Positions 7,518 through 14,917 of a DNA stretch of 17,159 nt are shown here, piece after piece; positions within the stretch are counted from its first letter, which is position 1, and every line of letters starts with the position of its first letter. A program made the position numbers and the translations under genes. The notes under the pieces are model-generated. The model ran no database searches, was not told the DNA's origin, and was given only the letters and a program-made list of their open reading frames with translations. Origin of the DNA: an uncultured Eubacterium sp. (GTDB lineage: Bacteria > Bacillota > Clostridia > Lachnospirales > Lachnospiraceae); assembly GCA_910579075.1 (NCBI GenBank), contig CAJTSV010000002.1, positions 86,975 through 104,133 of the forward strand. Reading direction: 5' to 3'.

Positions 7518-8327
7518 TCAGTCATCTGCCCGTACTTCATAGGTACAGATGCCATAGCCTACCCCGAACGGCCCTTCATAAGAAAGCTTCTGCGCAAGGA
7601 CTTCCTGCCCGTCCAGCGCCCCTGCCAAAATCGTAAACGAACGGTGCCCGCACTCAGCTGCTTTTTCGCAGAAATCTTCCGGAAATGCCAGAAGCTCCCC
7701 AAAAGCTGCCCGTTTCATAACGTCCATAACCCGCCTGTCATACTCCGGCCCTTCTTTCGAAAATCCGTAAGGCCCGTCCGCTTTGAGCCGGTGGGATAAA
7801 TCCCCGCTAGCAATCAGCACCGTCCTTCTTCCAAGAGCCGCCACTGCTTCGCGGATGCACTGGCCAAGCTCATAATGCTTTTTCAAAGACAGTCCCGAGA
7901 GCCCGATTCTGACCAGCCGGTAATGCTTCCAGTACTGGCCGGCAAAATACAGCGGCACCATCGTGCCGTGGTCCAGCTTCCTGTCCCGTTCCCCGTCCGT
8001 CCCGGCTGGCAGGCCGCGCAGCCCGGCCTGGCGGCACAGCAGCTGTACAAGCTGCGTATCATAGCCTGCCTGTATCGTTACATGCGGTGCGCCAAACCGC
8101 CCAAAGTCCCCCTGTGCACAGCTTCCGGGTGAAATATGAAAATAATCCGCATACATCGTCTGATGCGGTGAAATCACAATTACGGTTTCCGGTTTGTGTG
8201 CTGCGATTTTCCTGGCTGCTTCGTGATAAGCATCCACGGTTTTCGAAATCTTTTGTTCTTCGCCCCTGCCAATTTCCGGCACAATTAATGGCGGATGCGG
8301 CAGCATAAACGCCGCTGAAATTCCCAT
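7518..8327 (-). CDS. amrB: LigB/Memo-like extradiol dioxygenase-fold protein of the AmmeMemoRadiSam system
   Basis: A 269-residue protein with the class III extradiol dioxygenase (LigB/DODA/Memo) fold. Conserved His positions appear at LPHPPLIVPE (H11), ISPHQTMYADYF (H55), LDHGTMVPL (H120) and SGDLSHR (H179), consistent with a retained metal or catalytic pocket. Ring-cleavage activity cannot be assumed, since Memo relatives lack proven dioxygenase function. ATG 8327 has a strong AGGAGGG at about 6 nt. It is the first gene of amrB-amrA-amrS. No convincing promoter was found in the short gap after the upstream terminator at 8371-8410, although a TTGACA (8368-8373) is there without a good -10. 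Assignment as 'B' rather than the LigB half of a fused 'A' protein is a naming choice. Confidence 0.88.
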   Translation of the reverse strand: MGISAAFMLPHPPLIVPEIGRGEEQKISKTVDAYHEAARKIAAHKPETVIVISPHQTMYADYFHISPGSCAQGDFGRFGAPHVTIQAGYDTQLVQLLCRQAGLRGLPAGTDGERDRKLDHGTMVPLYFAGQYWKHYRLVRIGLSGLSLKKHYELGQCIREAVAALGRRTVLIASGDLSHRLKADGPYGFSKEGPEYDRRVMDVMKRAAFGELLAFPEDFCEKAAECGHRSFTILAGALDGQEVLAQKLSYEGPFGVGYGICTYEVRADD

Positions 8328-8370
8328 TCCTGTCCCTCCTGTTCTCGTGTTTTGCCATCAGCCTGTCTGT

Positions 8371-8410
8371 CAAAAACTGGCATCCCGCAAAAACGGATGC
8401 GGGATGCCAG
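8371..8410 (-). terminator. Rho-independent terminator of the chemotaxis receptor gene
   Basis: Perfect 12-bp inverted repeat CTGGCATCCCGC / GCGGGATGCCAG (8377-8388 and 8399-8410) with a 10-nt loop. On the minus strand it is followed by TTTTT (8372-8376). It lies 62 bp after the chemotaxis gene stop codon and 44 bp before amrB. Confidence 0.92.
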
Positions 8411-8472
8411 GATTTCGGTAATGGCTTCAATTTTTTTCTATATTGATATAATTCAGTTTTTATTCAATCCGT

Positions 8473-10179
8473 TTAAAATTCAAAACGGCTCATCAGCTGA
8501 ACCATGGATTCTACCTGCGCTTTCTGCTCCTCGCTGACGGCTGCCGTTTCCTGTGACGTTGCAGAGTTGTTATCCACAACCGCAGATACCTGCTGCAGGT
8601 TTGCCCTTACCTGGCGCATGCGTTCTACATCAGACTGGAGTATCTGTGCAACCTCTCCCATCCGTTCCGTTGCAACACTGGCGCTGCTCATCACCTTGTC
8701 CATATCAGCCGCGGTTTCATCCGCTATCGCAATACCGCTGTTTACGGCTGAGATTGCGGTTTCAATCAGCTTGGTTGTCTTGCCGGCTGCCTTTGCCGAT
8801 TCCTCTGCCAGATTCTTGACCTGTTCTGCCACGACTGCAAAGCCCTTCCCGGCTTCTCCGGCCCTTGCTGCTTCAATCGCTGCATTCAGCGACAGCAGGT
8901 TTGTCTGGGATGCGATATCTTCAATGGCGCCGATAATCGTGCCAATCTGTTCCGAACACCTGCTGATATCCCCTATCGCAGTTTTGAGCTCCTGCATCTT
9001 ATCATTTCCCTGTGAAAGGGCTTCTGCTGCTTGCGATGCCAGCACTACGGATTCCCTGGTCTTTTCGACATTGGATTCCATGCTTTCTGTCATGCTCTCA
9101 AATGCACTCACCAGCTCTGTTACCTGTCCGGCCTGGTCTGTGCTTCCCTGCGCCAGGTCTTCTGCCGCGAAAGCCAGCTGTTCCGAGCCGCTGTCAATCT
9201 GTACCGATACTTCTTTCAGCGTCGTCAGTGTCTCACGCATCTTTTCCATGATTTTCGCAAAGGAATCCTTAATGCGGATAAACTCGCCGACATAATGCTG
9301 CTCTATCTTTACCTGATAATTTCCATTTCCCATTTCTTCCAGAACATCAGCAATTTCCTGAATAATGCTCAAAAGGTTTTGTTTCATAAAATCAATGGCT
9401 GCTACCATGCTGCCGACCTCGCTGTCGTCCTGTTCCATATCCAGCGGGACGCTGAAATCCCCGTCAGCCAGCGCCGCCATCTGGTCAGATACCTTCTTAA
9501 TCGGCTCTAACAGCTGCGCAAAAGCAAACCGTATCATGCATGTAATTTCTATAACGATATAAACAAAAGACGCAAGCATAAGCAGTGTCAGCACGACCTG
9601 CAAAACCCGCAGTGTTTTCTGCTGGCTGTCCTTGCGGCCATTTATTTTTTCAATCGTGCTGTCTGTCAGCGCATTAATCTGTTCTACCGCATTCTCGTAC
9701 TGTTCATTAAATACCTGGTCCTGAGCTTCCTTCAGGTTTCCGCTTTCTGCTGCTGCAATCGCGGCTTCTTCCGCCGGAACCAGATTTTCCGACAGGGACG
9801 CTATCTCATTCATGCTGGCCCATTCTGCATCCGTCAGCCCGCATTTTTCTAATATTTTACGCGCTTTTTCACGGTTCTGGTTCTCGTTCAGCTCTTTCCA
9901 GTAGGAATCCTGGTATTTGGCATCTCCCGTAACCGAATAGGACTGTACGTCAAACGTCAGCGTTTTCGAGCCGATACGGTACTGGTCAAGAGCCAGCGCC
10001 GCTTTCAGCTGAAGCGACTGCATATTTGACAGCATAAAATTAAATGCTCCAAATCCCAGCAAAAGGACAATGCCGACACCAACAGATATAAATGCGCGCC
10101 TGACCAATGCCCGGAGCTGGGCTTCCTGTCCCCCGTTTCCCAGCCTGTCCTGCTTTACCTTGTTCTTGTCTTTACCCAT
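8473..10179 (-). CDS. Methyl-accepting chemotaxis protein (transmembrane, double HAMP)
   Basis: Chemoreceptor of about 568 residues. Membrane helix 1 is around 29-50, followed by a helical extracellular sensor of about 140 residues (four-helix-bundle-like, ligand unknown). Membrane helix 2 is around 190-212, then a HAMP domain, then a second HAMP-like unit (around 275-315, with GNGNYQVKI and YVGEF). The cytoplasmic signalling rod follows, with the highly conserved tip EDIASQTNLLSLNAAIEAAR (about 421-440) that contacts CheA/CheW. No C-terminal NWETF-type CheR tether is present; it ends SRFEF. ATG 10179 follows AGGAG at 7 nt; an in-frame GTG at 10194 overlaps that site and is rejected. It has its own promoter and terminator, so it is monocistronic. 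It implies a motile or chemosensory host. No other chemotaxis genes are nearby. Confidence 0.95.
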   Translation of the reverse strand: MGKDKNKVKQDRLGNGGQEAQLRALVRRAFISVGVGIVLLLGFGAFNFMLSNMQSLQLKAALALDQYRIGSKTLTFDVQSYSVTGDAKYQDSYWKELNENQNREKARKILEKCGLTDAEWASMNEIASLSENLVPAEEAAIAAAESGNLKEAQDQVFNEQYENAVEQINALTDSTIEKINGRKDSQQKTLRVLQVVLTLLMLASFVYIVIEITCMIRFAFAQLLEPIKKVSDQMAALADGDFSVPLDMEQDDSEVGSMVAAIDFMKQNLLSIIQEIADVLEEMGNGNYQVKIEQHYVGEFIRIKDSFAKIMEKMRETLTTLKEVSVQIDSGSEQLAFAAEDLAQGSTDQAGQVTELVSAFESMTESMESNVEKTRESVVLASQAAEALSQGNDKMQELKTAIGDISRCSEQIGTIIGAIEDIASQTNLLSLNAAIEAARAGEAGKGFAVVAEQVKNLAEESAKAAGKTTKLIETAISAVNSGIAIADETAADMDKVMSSASVATERMGEVAQILQSDVERMRQVRANLQQVSAVVDNNSATSQETAAVSEEQKAQVESMVQLMSRFEF

Positions 10180-10220
10180 TTGTGTTCTCCTCACTCTGTA
10201 AGTTCCCGTTTGATAATGTT

Positions 10221-10250
10221 ATTATAAACCTATCAGGCAGAATGGGTCAA
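10221..10250 (-). promoter_or_regulatory. Promoter for the chemotaxis receptor gene, overlapping the pgcA 3' end
   Basis: Minus-strand -35 TTGACC (10245-10250), which lies inside the last codons of pgcA, an 18-bp spacer, and -10 TATAAT (10221-10226). The chemoreceptor ATG is about 42 bp downstream of the -10. SigA-type rather than a SigD flagellar consensus. Confidence 0.7.
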
Positions 10251-11954
10251 GTCCTGTTTCAGCGCTTCCAGCTTTTGCGCCGCATCTTCGAGCGATTTGC
10301 CCTTTACCCCGAAATAATATTTGATTTTCGGTTCCGTGCCGGACGGGCGGATGCAGCACCATGCATTGTCTTCCAGCTCATAATAGAGCACATTGGAAGC
10401 CGGGAGCCCGGACGGCTCTGTCCTGCCAGAGCGAAGGTCCCTGCGGATTCCTTCTTTATAGTCACGCACCGCCAGCACCTGCAGGCCGCCAAGCGCCTGC
10501 GGCGGACAGCTTCTTGCCCGGCTCATCCTATCCTGAATCTGCTTTGCCCCGTCAATGCCTTTTAAAGTCAGTGTCGCCAGCCCTTCTTTGTAATAGCCGT
10601 ATTTTTCATACATTTCCAGCATCGCATCCCACAGCGTTTTGTGCTGCAGCTTGTAATAAGCCGCTGCTTCACACAGCATCATGACAGCCACGCAGGCGTC
10701 CTTATCCCTCGCATAGGTTCCGGCCAGACAGCCGTAGCTTTCTTCCAGTCCGAAAACATACTGATAGGAATTGTGCTGTTCAAACAGCTTTATCTGTTCC
10801 CCGATATATTTAAACCCGGTCAGCACCTCGATAAGCGCCACGCCGTAGTCTGCGGCAATGGCCTTTGCCATATCTGTCGTCACAATGGTTTCGATAAGAG
10901 CCGGACGCTCCGGCAGCGTGCCAGCCGCTGCGCGCTCCCGCAGGATATATTCCGCAATCAGCATCCCGGACATATTTCCGGTAAAGCTGACATATTCCCC
11001 GGTTTTTGTGTCTTTCGCATATACGCCAAGGCGGTCTGCATCCGGGTCGGTCGCTAAAACGATATCCGCACCCACTTCTTCCGCCAGCTTCAGCGCCAGC
11101 GTCCATGCCTTTTCATCTTCCGGGTTCGGATATGCCACAGTCGGGAATGCGCCGTCCGGCAGCTCCTGCTCTTTTACGACATATACCTGCGCAAAGCCAA
11201 GCTCCTTTAACACGCGCCGCACCGGCAGGTTTCCGGTTCCATGCAGCGGCGTATACACGATTTTGATATCTCCTGCAGCCTTCTGTATCAGCTCCGGGTG
11301 GATGCTCTGCTTTTTTAACTGTTCCATATACCGGTCATCGATGCTGCTGCCTATCGTTTCATACAGGCCCTGTGTCCTGGCTTCTTCCTTATCCATTGTG
11401 CGTACCTGTGAAAATTCCGTCACGCCTGCCACTTCTGCCAGTATATTTTTATCATGCGGCGGCGTAATCTGTGCACCGTCTTCCCAGTATACCTTGTAGC
11501 CGTTATATTCCCGCGGGTTATGGCTTGCCGTAATGACAATCCCGGCTATGCACCCAAGCTCACGCACGGCAAACGATAATTCCGGCGTCGGCCGCAGGCT
11601 TTCAAAACGGTACGTCTTAATCCCGTTTGCATTCAGGCAGAGCGCTGCTTCCTCCGCAAATTCCGGTGACATGCGTCTGGAATCATAGGCGATTGCAACG
11701 CCCCTGTCCTGCCCGTGCTGTGACACAATATAATTTGCCAGTCCCTGGGTCGCCTGGCGCACCGTATAAATATTCATGCGGTTCGTCCCCGCCCCGATTA
11801 CGCCGCGCAGGCCGCCCGTGCCAAACTCCAGCTGGCGGTAAAAGCGGTCTTCGATTTCGGCTTCATCCGATGCAATTGCTTTTAATTCCGCCCTTGTTTC
11901 TTCATGAAAGTATGGGTCTGTACACCACTGTGTATATGTTTTTTTGTAATCCAT
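10233..11954 (-). CDS. pgcA: Phospho-sugar mutase, alpha-phosphoglucomutase/phosphomannomutase (PgcA-like)
   Basis: A 573-residue cytoplasmic alpha-D-phosphohexomutase that interconverts glucose-1-phosphate and glucose-6-phosphate (possibly also mannose phosphates). All four family motifs are intact: GTGGLRG near the N-terminus (45-51), the phosphoserine loop TASHNP (142-147, S144), the Mg-binding loop DPDADR (303-308), the sugar-binding loop GLEESYG (402-408) and the phosphate-binding loop RPSGTEPK (536-543). The length of about 570 matches the PgcA group rather than the roughly 450-residue GlmM/ManB group. ATG 11954 has GGGAGG about 9 nt upstream. It supplies glucose-1-phosphate for UDP-glucose or dTDP-sugar synthesis and could also channel PTS-derived glucose-6-phosphate. 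It has its own strong promoter 85 bp upstream. Confidence 0.95.
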   Translation of the reverse strand: MDYKKTYTQWCTDPYFHEETRAELKAIASDEAEIEDRFYRQLEFGTGGLRGVIGAGTNRMNIYTVRQATQGLANYIVSQHGQDRGVAIAYDSRRMSPEFAEEAALCLNANGIKTYRFESLRPTPELSFAVRELGCIAGIVITASHNPREYNGYKVYWEDGAQITPPHDKNILAEVAGVTEFSQVRTMDKEEARTQGLYETIGSSIDDRYMEQLKKQSIHPELIQKAAGDIKIVYTPLHGTGNLPVRRVLKELGFAQVYVVKEQELPDGAFPTVAYPNPEDEKAWTLALKLAEEVGADIVLATDPDADRLGVYAKDTKTGEYVSFTGNMSGMLIAEYILRERAAAGTLPERPALIETIVTTDMAKAIAADYGVALIEVLTGFKYIGEQIKLFEQHNSYQYVFGLEESYGCLAGTYARDKDACVAVMMLCEAAAYYKLQHKTLWDAMLEMYEKYGYYKEGLATLTLKGIDGAKQIQDRMSRARSCPPQALGGLQVLAVRDYKEGIRRDLRSGRTEPSGLPASNVLYYELEDNAWCCIRPSGTEPKIKYYFGVKGKSLEDAAQKLEALKQDLTHSA

Positions 11955-11980
11955 TGCTGAATACCTCCCTGTGTCATGTT

Positions 11981-12009
11981 GCAGGTTCCGGGAACCGGAG
12001 CTGTCCTGC
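11981..12009 (-). other. Hairpin in the pgcA leader
   Basis: On the minus strand GCAGG...CCTGC encloses TCCGG-TTC-CCGGA, forming a two-part stem in the roughly 80-nt leader of pgcA, about 10 bp upstream of the ribosome site. There is no T-run. It may affect translation or mRNA stability, or be incidental. Confidence 0.35.
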
Positions 12010-12038
12010 TGCTTTTCGCTGTGTGTAAAATTTACTCA

Positions 12039-12067
12039 ATTATATAGTTTCGCTTCCGGTTCGTCAA
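12039..12067 (-). promoter_or_regulatory. SigA-type promoter for pgcA
   Basis: Minus-strand -35 TTGACG (12062-12067), 17-bp spacer, perfect -10 TATAAT (12039-12044). The -35 begins 2 bp after the stop codon of the deacetylase gene, and no terminator separates the two genes, so some read-through is likely. Confidence 0.85.
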
Positions 12068-12069
12068 TT

Positions 12070-12924
12070 CTAATCCATCACAATCTTATCCACGGTGACA
12101 AATTCATATCCTTCTTTCTGCAGTTTATCAATGACACGCAGGGCAGCGCGCACGGTTGTCGGGTATTCGTCGTGCATTAATATAATGCTGTTTTCCTTTA
12201 CTTCGCGGTAAACCGTGCTGCATATCTGGGCTTCATTTTTGCACGCCCAGTCCATAGTATCAATGGTCCAGAGTACCTGTATCATTTCCACGTCTTTTTC
12301 CAGCCTGCTCGTTCCGTTTCCAAACGGCGGACGCAAAAAACACGGTTCCTCGCCCGTGTATTTTATAATCACCTCATTCGCTTTTAAAATTTCCTCTTTT
12401 GCTGCTGTCTGCGTCATATGGCGGATATCCACATGATTATATGTATGGTTTCCGATTAAGTGGCCTTCGTCCACAATACGTTTCATTACCTCGGGCTGCT
12501 CCTCGGCCTGCTTTCCAATTACAAAAAACGTTGCCTTGACGCCGCGCTCGGCCAGGCCGTCTAAAAGCATCGGCGTGTACTCCGAGTCCGGACCGTCGTC
12601 AAACGTCAGCGCAATCTTTTTCTTTTCCCTGGTTTCTTCCCCGCTGCCCGCCTCCGCTCCCTTCTGTCCGCCGCTGTCCGCATGCGTTCCTTTTTGTTCC
12701 CCGCTGCCGTCACTGTCTGCCTGCATTTCTTTCTGCTCCCCTCTGTCGTCAGGAAGCATCCTGCCATGCTCCTGTTCCGTACCGGCACCATTTCCCTGTC
12801 CGGCACTGTTTGCAGACGAAACAGCCTGTTTTTCTGTTTCCGTAATCACTTTTCCGGTTCCTGTCAGAAACAGAAGCAGTACAGCTGAAATCACAGTCCT
12901 GTAAACATATTTTTTTGTATTCAT
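12070..12924 (-). CDS. Polysaccharide deacetylase (NodB domain), membrane-anchored or secreted
   Basis: A 284-residue carbohydrate esterase family 4 protein, expected to remove N-acetyl groups from peptidoglycan or another wall polymer outside the membrane. The N-terminus has KK then a hydrophobic stretch (about 9-24) that is a signal anchor or signal peptide. Residues about 35-100 are a charged low-complexity linker with near-repeats of GEQK and HADSGGQKG type. The catalytic domain then shows TFDDGP (107-112), with D109 as the probable base and D110 as a metal ligand, HTYNH (metal ligands H160 and H164), RPPFG (198-202), and the motif with catalytic His LMHD (249-252). All key residues are present. 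ATG 12924 follows GGGAG at 8 nt. No convincing promoter was found; the fold-back element at 13034-13136 lies upstream. The substrate is inferred. Confidence 0.93.
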   Translation of the reverse strand: MNTKKYVYRTVISAVLLLFLTGTGKVITETEKQAVSSANSAGQGNGAGTEQEHGRMLPDDRGEQKEMQADSDGSGEQKGTHADSGGQKGAEAGSGEETREKKKIALTFDDGPDSEYTPMLLDGLAERGVKATFFVIGKQAEEQPEVMKRIVDEGHLIGNHTYNHVDIRHMTQTAAKEEILKANEVIIKYTGEEPCFLRPPFGNGTSRLEKDVEMIQVLWTIDTMDWACKNEAQICSTVYREVKENSIILMHDEYPTTVRAALRVIDKLQKEGYEFVTVDKIVMD

Positions 12925-13033
12925 TCCAAAGCTCCCGTTCGAGGCTTCCTTATTCCTATTGTATTCCGGTTGTGCTTATTTATTTCTCCCTATTTTTTGT
13001 TTCCGGCTGTCCCGTGTTCCGGCTATGCCCTCT

Positions 13034-13136
13034 GCGGGGCTGTCGCATTAAGAAAATTGATACAAGATATAGTTGGTTTGAATCATTCTTTTGCACTATA
13101 TCTTGTATATGTTTTGCTTAGTGTGACAGTTCCCGC
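13034..13136. repeat. About 100-bp inverted-repeat element, MITE-like
   Basis: Two roughly 40-bp ends face each other. Innermost is a perfect 14-bp pair (ATACAAGATATAGT at 13060-13073 and its complement at 13095-13108) around a 21-nt loop. Outward the arms continue as CTGTCGCATTAAG (13040-13052) against CTGTCACACTAAG on the other strand (13117-13129), 11 of 13 matching. Both ends finish in GCGGG. The outer sequence GGGGCTGTCGCA resembles the ends of some insertion sequences (from memory, IS1182-like). There is no coding capacity and no T-run in either direction, so a terminator is unlikely. It sits 9 bp after the HPr gene. Likely a non-autonomous derivative of an IS. Confidence 0.65.
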
Positions 13137-13145
13137 CATCTGCAA

Positions 13146-13403
13146 TTACAAATTCTCTTTAAAAAAGGCAGCCATCCCATCATAAGCCGCTTCTTCATCT
13201 GTCCCTGTAATTTCAATATTCACAGTCTGTCCGCATTTCACGCCTAACCCCATGATTGCCATCAGTTTTGTCGCTTCCGCTTTCTTCCCATCCCTGGAAA
13301 TCACAACCCTGCTTTCATACTTCTTTGCCTCTTTCACCAGCATACCCGCCGGTCTTGCATGGATACCCACCTTATCTGTAATTACATAATTAAATTCTTT
13401 CAT
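13146..13403 (-). CDS. HPr-family PTS phosphocarrier with Lys at the regulatory Ser46 position
   Basis: An 85-residue HPr-fold protein that relays phosphate from Enzyme I to sugar-specific EIIA domains. The active-site loop GIHARPAG places the phosphorylated histidine at H15, with R17 and P18 intact. Aligned without gaps to B. subtilis HPr, the regulatory Ser46 is Lys46 (ATKLMAIMGLG), with T45 before it. It should therefore act in phosphotransfer but not be a normal HPr kinase target or CcpA corepressor. ATG 13403 follows AGGAG at about 9 nt. It is the last gene of the beta-glucoside operon, 44 bp after the glucosidase gene, and is probably a dedicated HPr paralogue rather than the general ptsH, which is usually next to ptsI. 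Codon usage is AT-rich like its operon. Confidence 0.93.
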   Translation of the reverse strand: MKEFNYVITDKVGIHARPAGMLVKEAKKYESRVVISRDGKKAEATKLMAIMGLGVKCGQTVNIEITGTDEEAAYDGMAAFFKENL

Positions 13404-13447
13404 CGCTGCTTTCTCCTTTCACCCTTTACGGGATTTTGTAATATTTT

Positions 13448-14875
13448 TTATTCTATGATCCCATTTTGCCGGATTACATTCTGATACCAGTAAAAACTGT
13501 CCTTCTTTATTCTTTCATAGGTTCCGGTGCCATCATCTTTTTTGTCTGCATAGATAAAGCCATAGCGTTTTCGCATTTCCCCAGTGGTAAACGATACCGG
13601 GTCAATGCATCCCCATACTGTGTAGCCCAGAACATCCACACCGTCTTCATCCGCCTCCTTTATCATTTCCCGGATATGATTGCCAAGAAAACGGATTCTG
13701 TTTTCATCATGAATCTTTCCGTCTTCTATTTTATCTTCATAGCCAAAGCCATTTTCAACAATAAACAGAGGCAGCCCATAGCGTTCGTAATATTGATTCA
13801 ACACATAACGAAGCCCTTCAGGATCAATCGCCCATCCCCATGGTGTCCTCGGAAGATATGGGTTTTCTACCGCATCCGGAATTGCCTCCAGATCGTTACC
13901 CACTTTTTCCACTTCAGGGTCAGCACATAAAACACCGCTCAGATAATAGCTGAAACCGATAAAATCCACACATCCATTCAAAAGAATTTCTCTATCTGCA
14001 TCCGTAATATCCAGTTCGTAACCCCGTCTTTCCCATTCTTTTTTTATATAAGCAGGATAATACCCTCTTGCATGTACGTCTGCGAAAAAAAGATTAAACT
14101 TCCTGTCCTGCCTTTGTGCCAGCAGAATATCCCTGGGGTTACAGCTGTAAGGATAAAGGGGCGACGCCGCAATCATGCACCCAATTTGGAAATCAAGGTT
14201 AATTTCATGCCCATTCTTCACCACCAGCGCGCTGGCTGCAAATTGATAATGAGCCGCCTGATAAACCACTTTCTCCTTATCTTCCCCTTCCTCAAACACA
14301 ATGCCGGAATTGGTAAAGGCATACAGGTTATTGGTCACAATCATCTGGTTATTAATCTCATTAAAGGTCAGCCAATAAGTGACCTTATTTTTATATCTCT
14401 CCATAACAGTATAGGCGAACCGTGTAAAAAAAATAATCATTTTCCGGCTTCGCCATCCGCCATACTTTTTCACAAGCTCATACGGCATCTCAAAGTGTGA
14501 CAGCGTGACAACCGGTTCTATATTGTATTTATGTAATTCGTCAAACAGCTCATCATAAAACAGGAGTCCGGCTTCGTTGGGTTTTTCTTCATCCCCCTGA
14601 GGGAAGATACGGCTCCATGCAATGCTTGTACGGAAGCATTTAAAACCCATCTCTGCAAACAACTTTATATCCTCCTTATAATGGTCATAAAAACGGATTC
14701 CTTCATGATTTGGATAATACTTTCCGTCCAGAATGCCGTCTGTAATCTCACGCGCCTTTTCCCTGCTGCCGCCAGTCATAACGTCTGCAATACTGAGGCC
14801 CTTTCCGTTCACATTATAAGCGCCTTCCACCTGATGGGCGGCTACTGCACCGCCCCACAAAAAATCTTTTTTCAT
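13448..14875 (-). CDS. GH1 6-phospho-beta-glucosidase
   Basis: A 475-residue glycoside hydrolase family 1 enzyme that hydrolyses phosphorylated beta-glucosides (such as cellobiose-6'-phosphate, or arbutin/salicin phosphates) delivered by the PTS. The general acid/base is E173 in TFNEIN and the nucleophile E374 in IVENGFG. The phosphate-recognition segment TTGEMRKRYGF is present, with the usual Ser apparently replaced by Thr but Lys and Tyr retained. That segment and the PTS context separate it from non-phospho beta-glucosidases. The C-terminal RIKKDSFYWYQNVI is also typical. Length is normal and the frame intact. ATG 14875 lies 42 bp after the permease gene, with AAAGGGATGG upstream. The exact aglycone is unknown. 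The gene is more AT-rich than the left half of the window. Confidence 0.95.
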   Translation of the reverse strand: MKKDFLWGGAVAAHQVEGAYNVNGKGLSIADVMTGGSREKAREITDGILDGKYYPNHEGIRFYDHYKEDIKLFAEMGFKCFRTSIAWSRIFPQGDEEKPNEAGLLFYDELFDELHKYNIEPVVTLSHFEMPYELVKKYGGWRSRKMIIFFTRFAYTVMERYKNKVTYWLTFNEINNQMIVTNNLYAFTNSGIVFEEGEDKEKVVYQAAHYQFAASALVVKNGHEINLDFQIGCMIAASPLYPYSCNPRDILLAQRQDRKFNLFFADVHARGYYPAYIKKEWERRGYELDITDADREILLNGCVDFIGFSYYLSGVLCADPEVEKVGNDLEAIPDAVENPYLPRTPWGWAIDPEGLRYVLNQYYERYGLPLFIVENGFGYEDKIEDGKIHDENRIRFLGNHIREMIKEADEDGVDVLGYTVWGCIDPVSFTTGEMRKRYGFIYADKKDDGTGTYERIKKDSFYWYQNVIRQNGIIE

Positions 14876-14917
14876 ATGAAAACCATCCCTTTCTGCTACC
14901 CGTCTGTTTCATCGCTG

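Noticed and set aside
8328..8370. TTGACA at 8368-8373 as -35 of an amrB promoter.
   Set aside because: No acceptable -10 lies 15-19 bp downstream; the hexamer may be chance next to the terminator T-run.
13034..13136. Considered as a terminator for the HPr gene.
   Set aside because: No T-run follows the stem on either strand, and the outer arms carry mismatches and IS-like end sequence.
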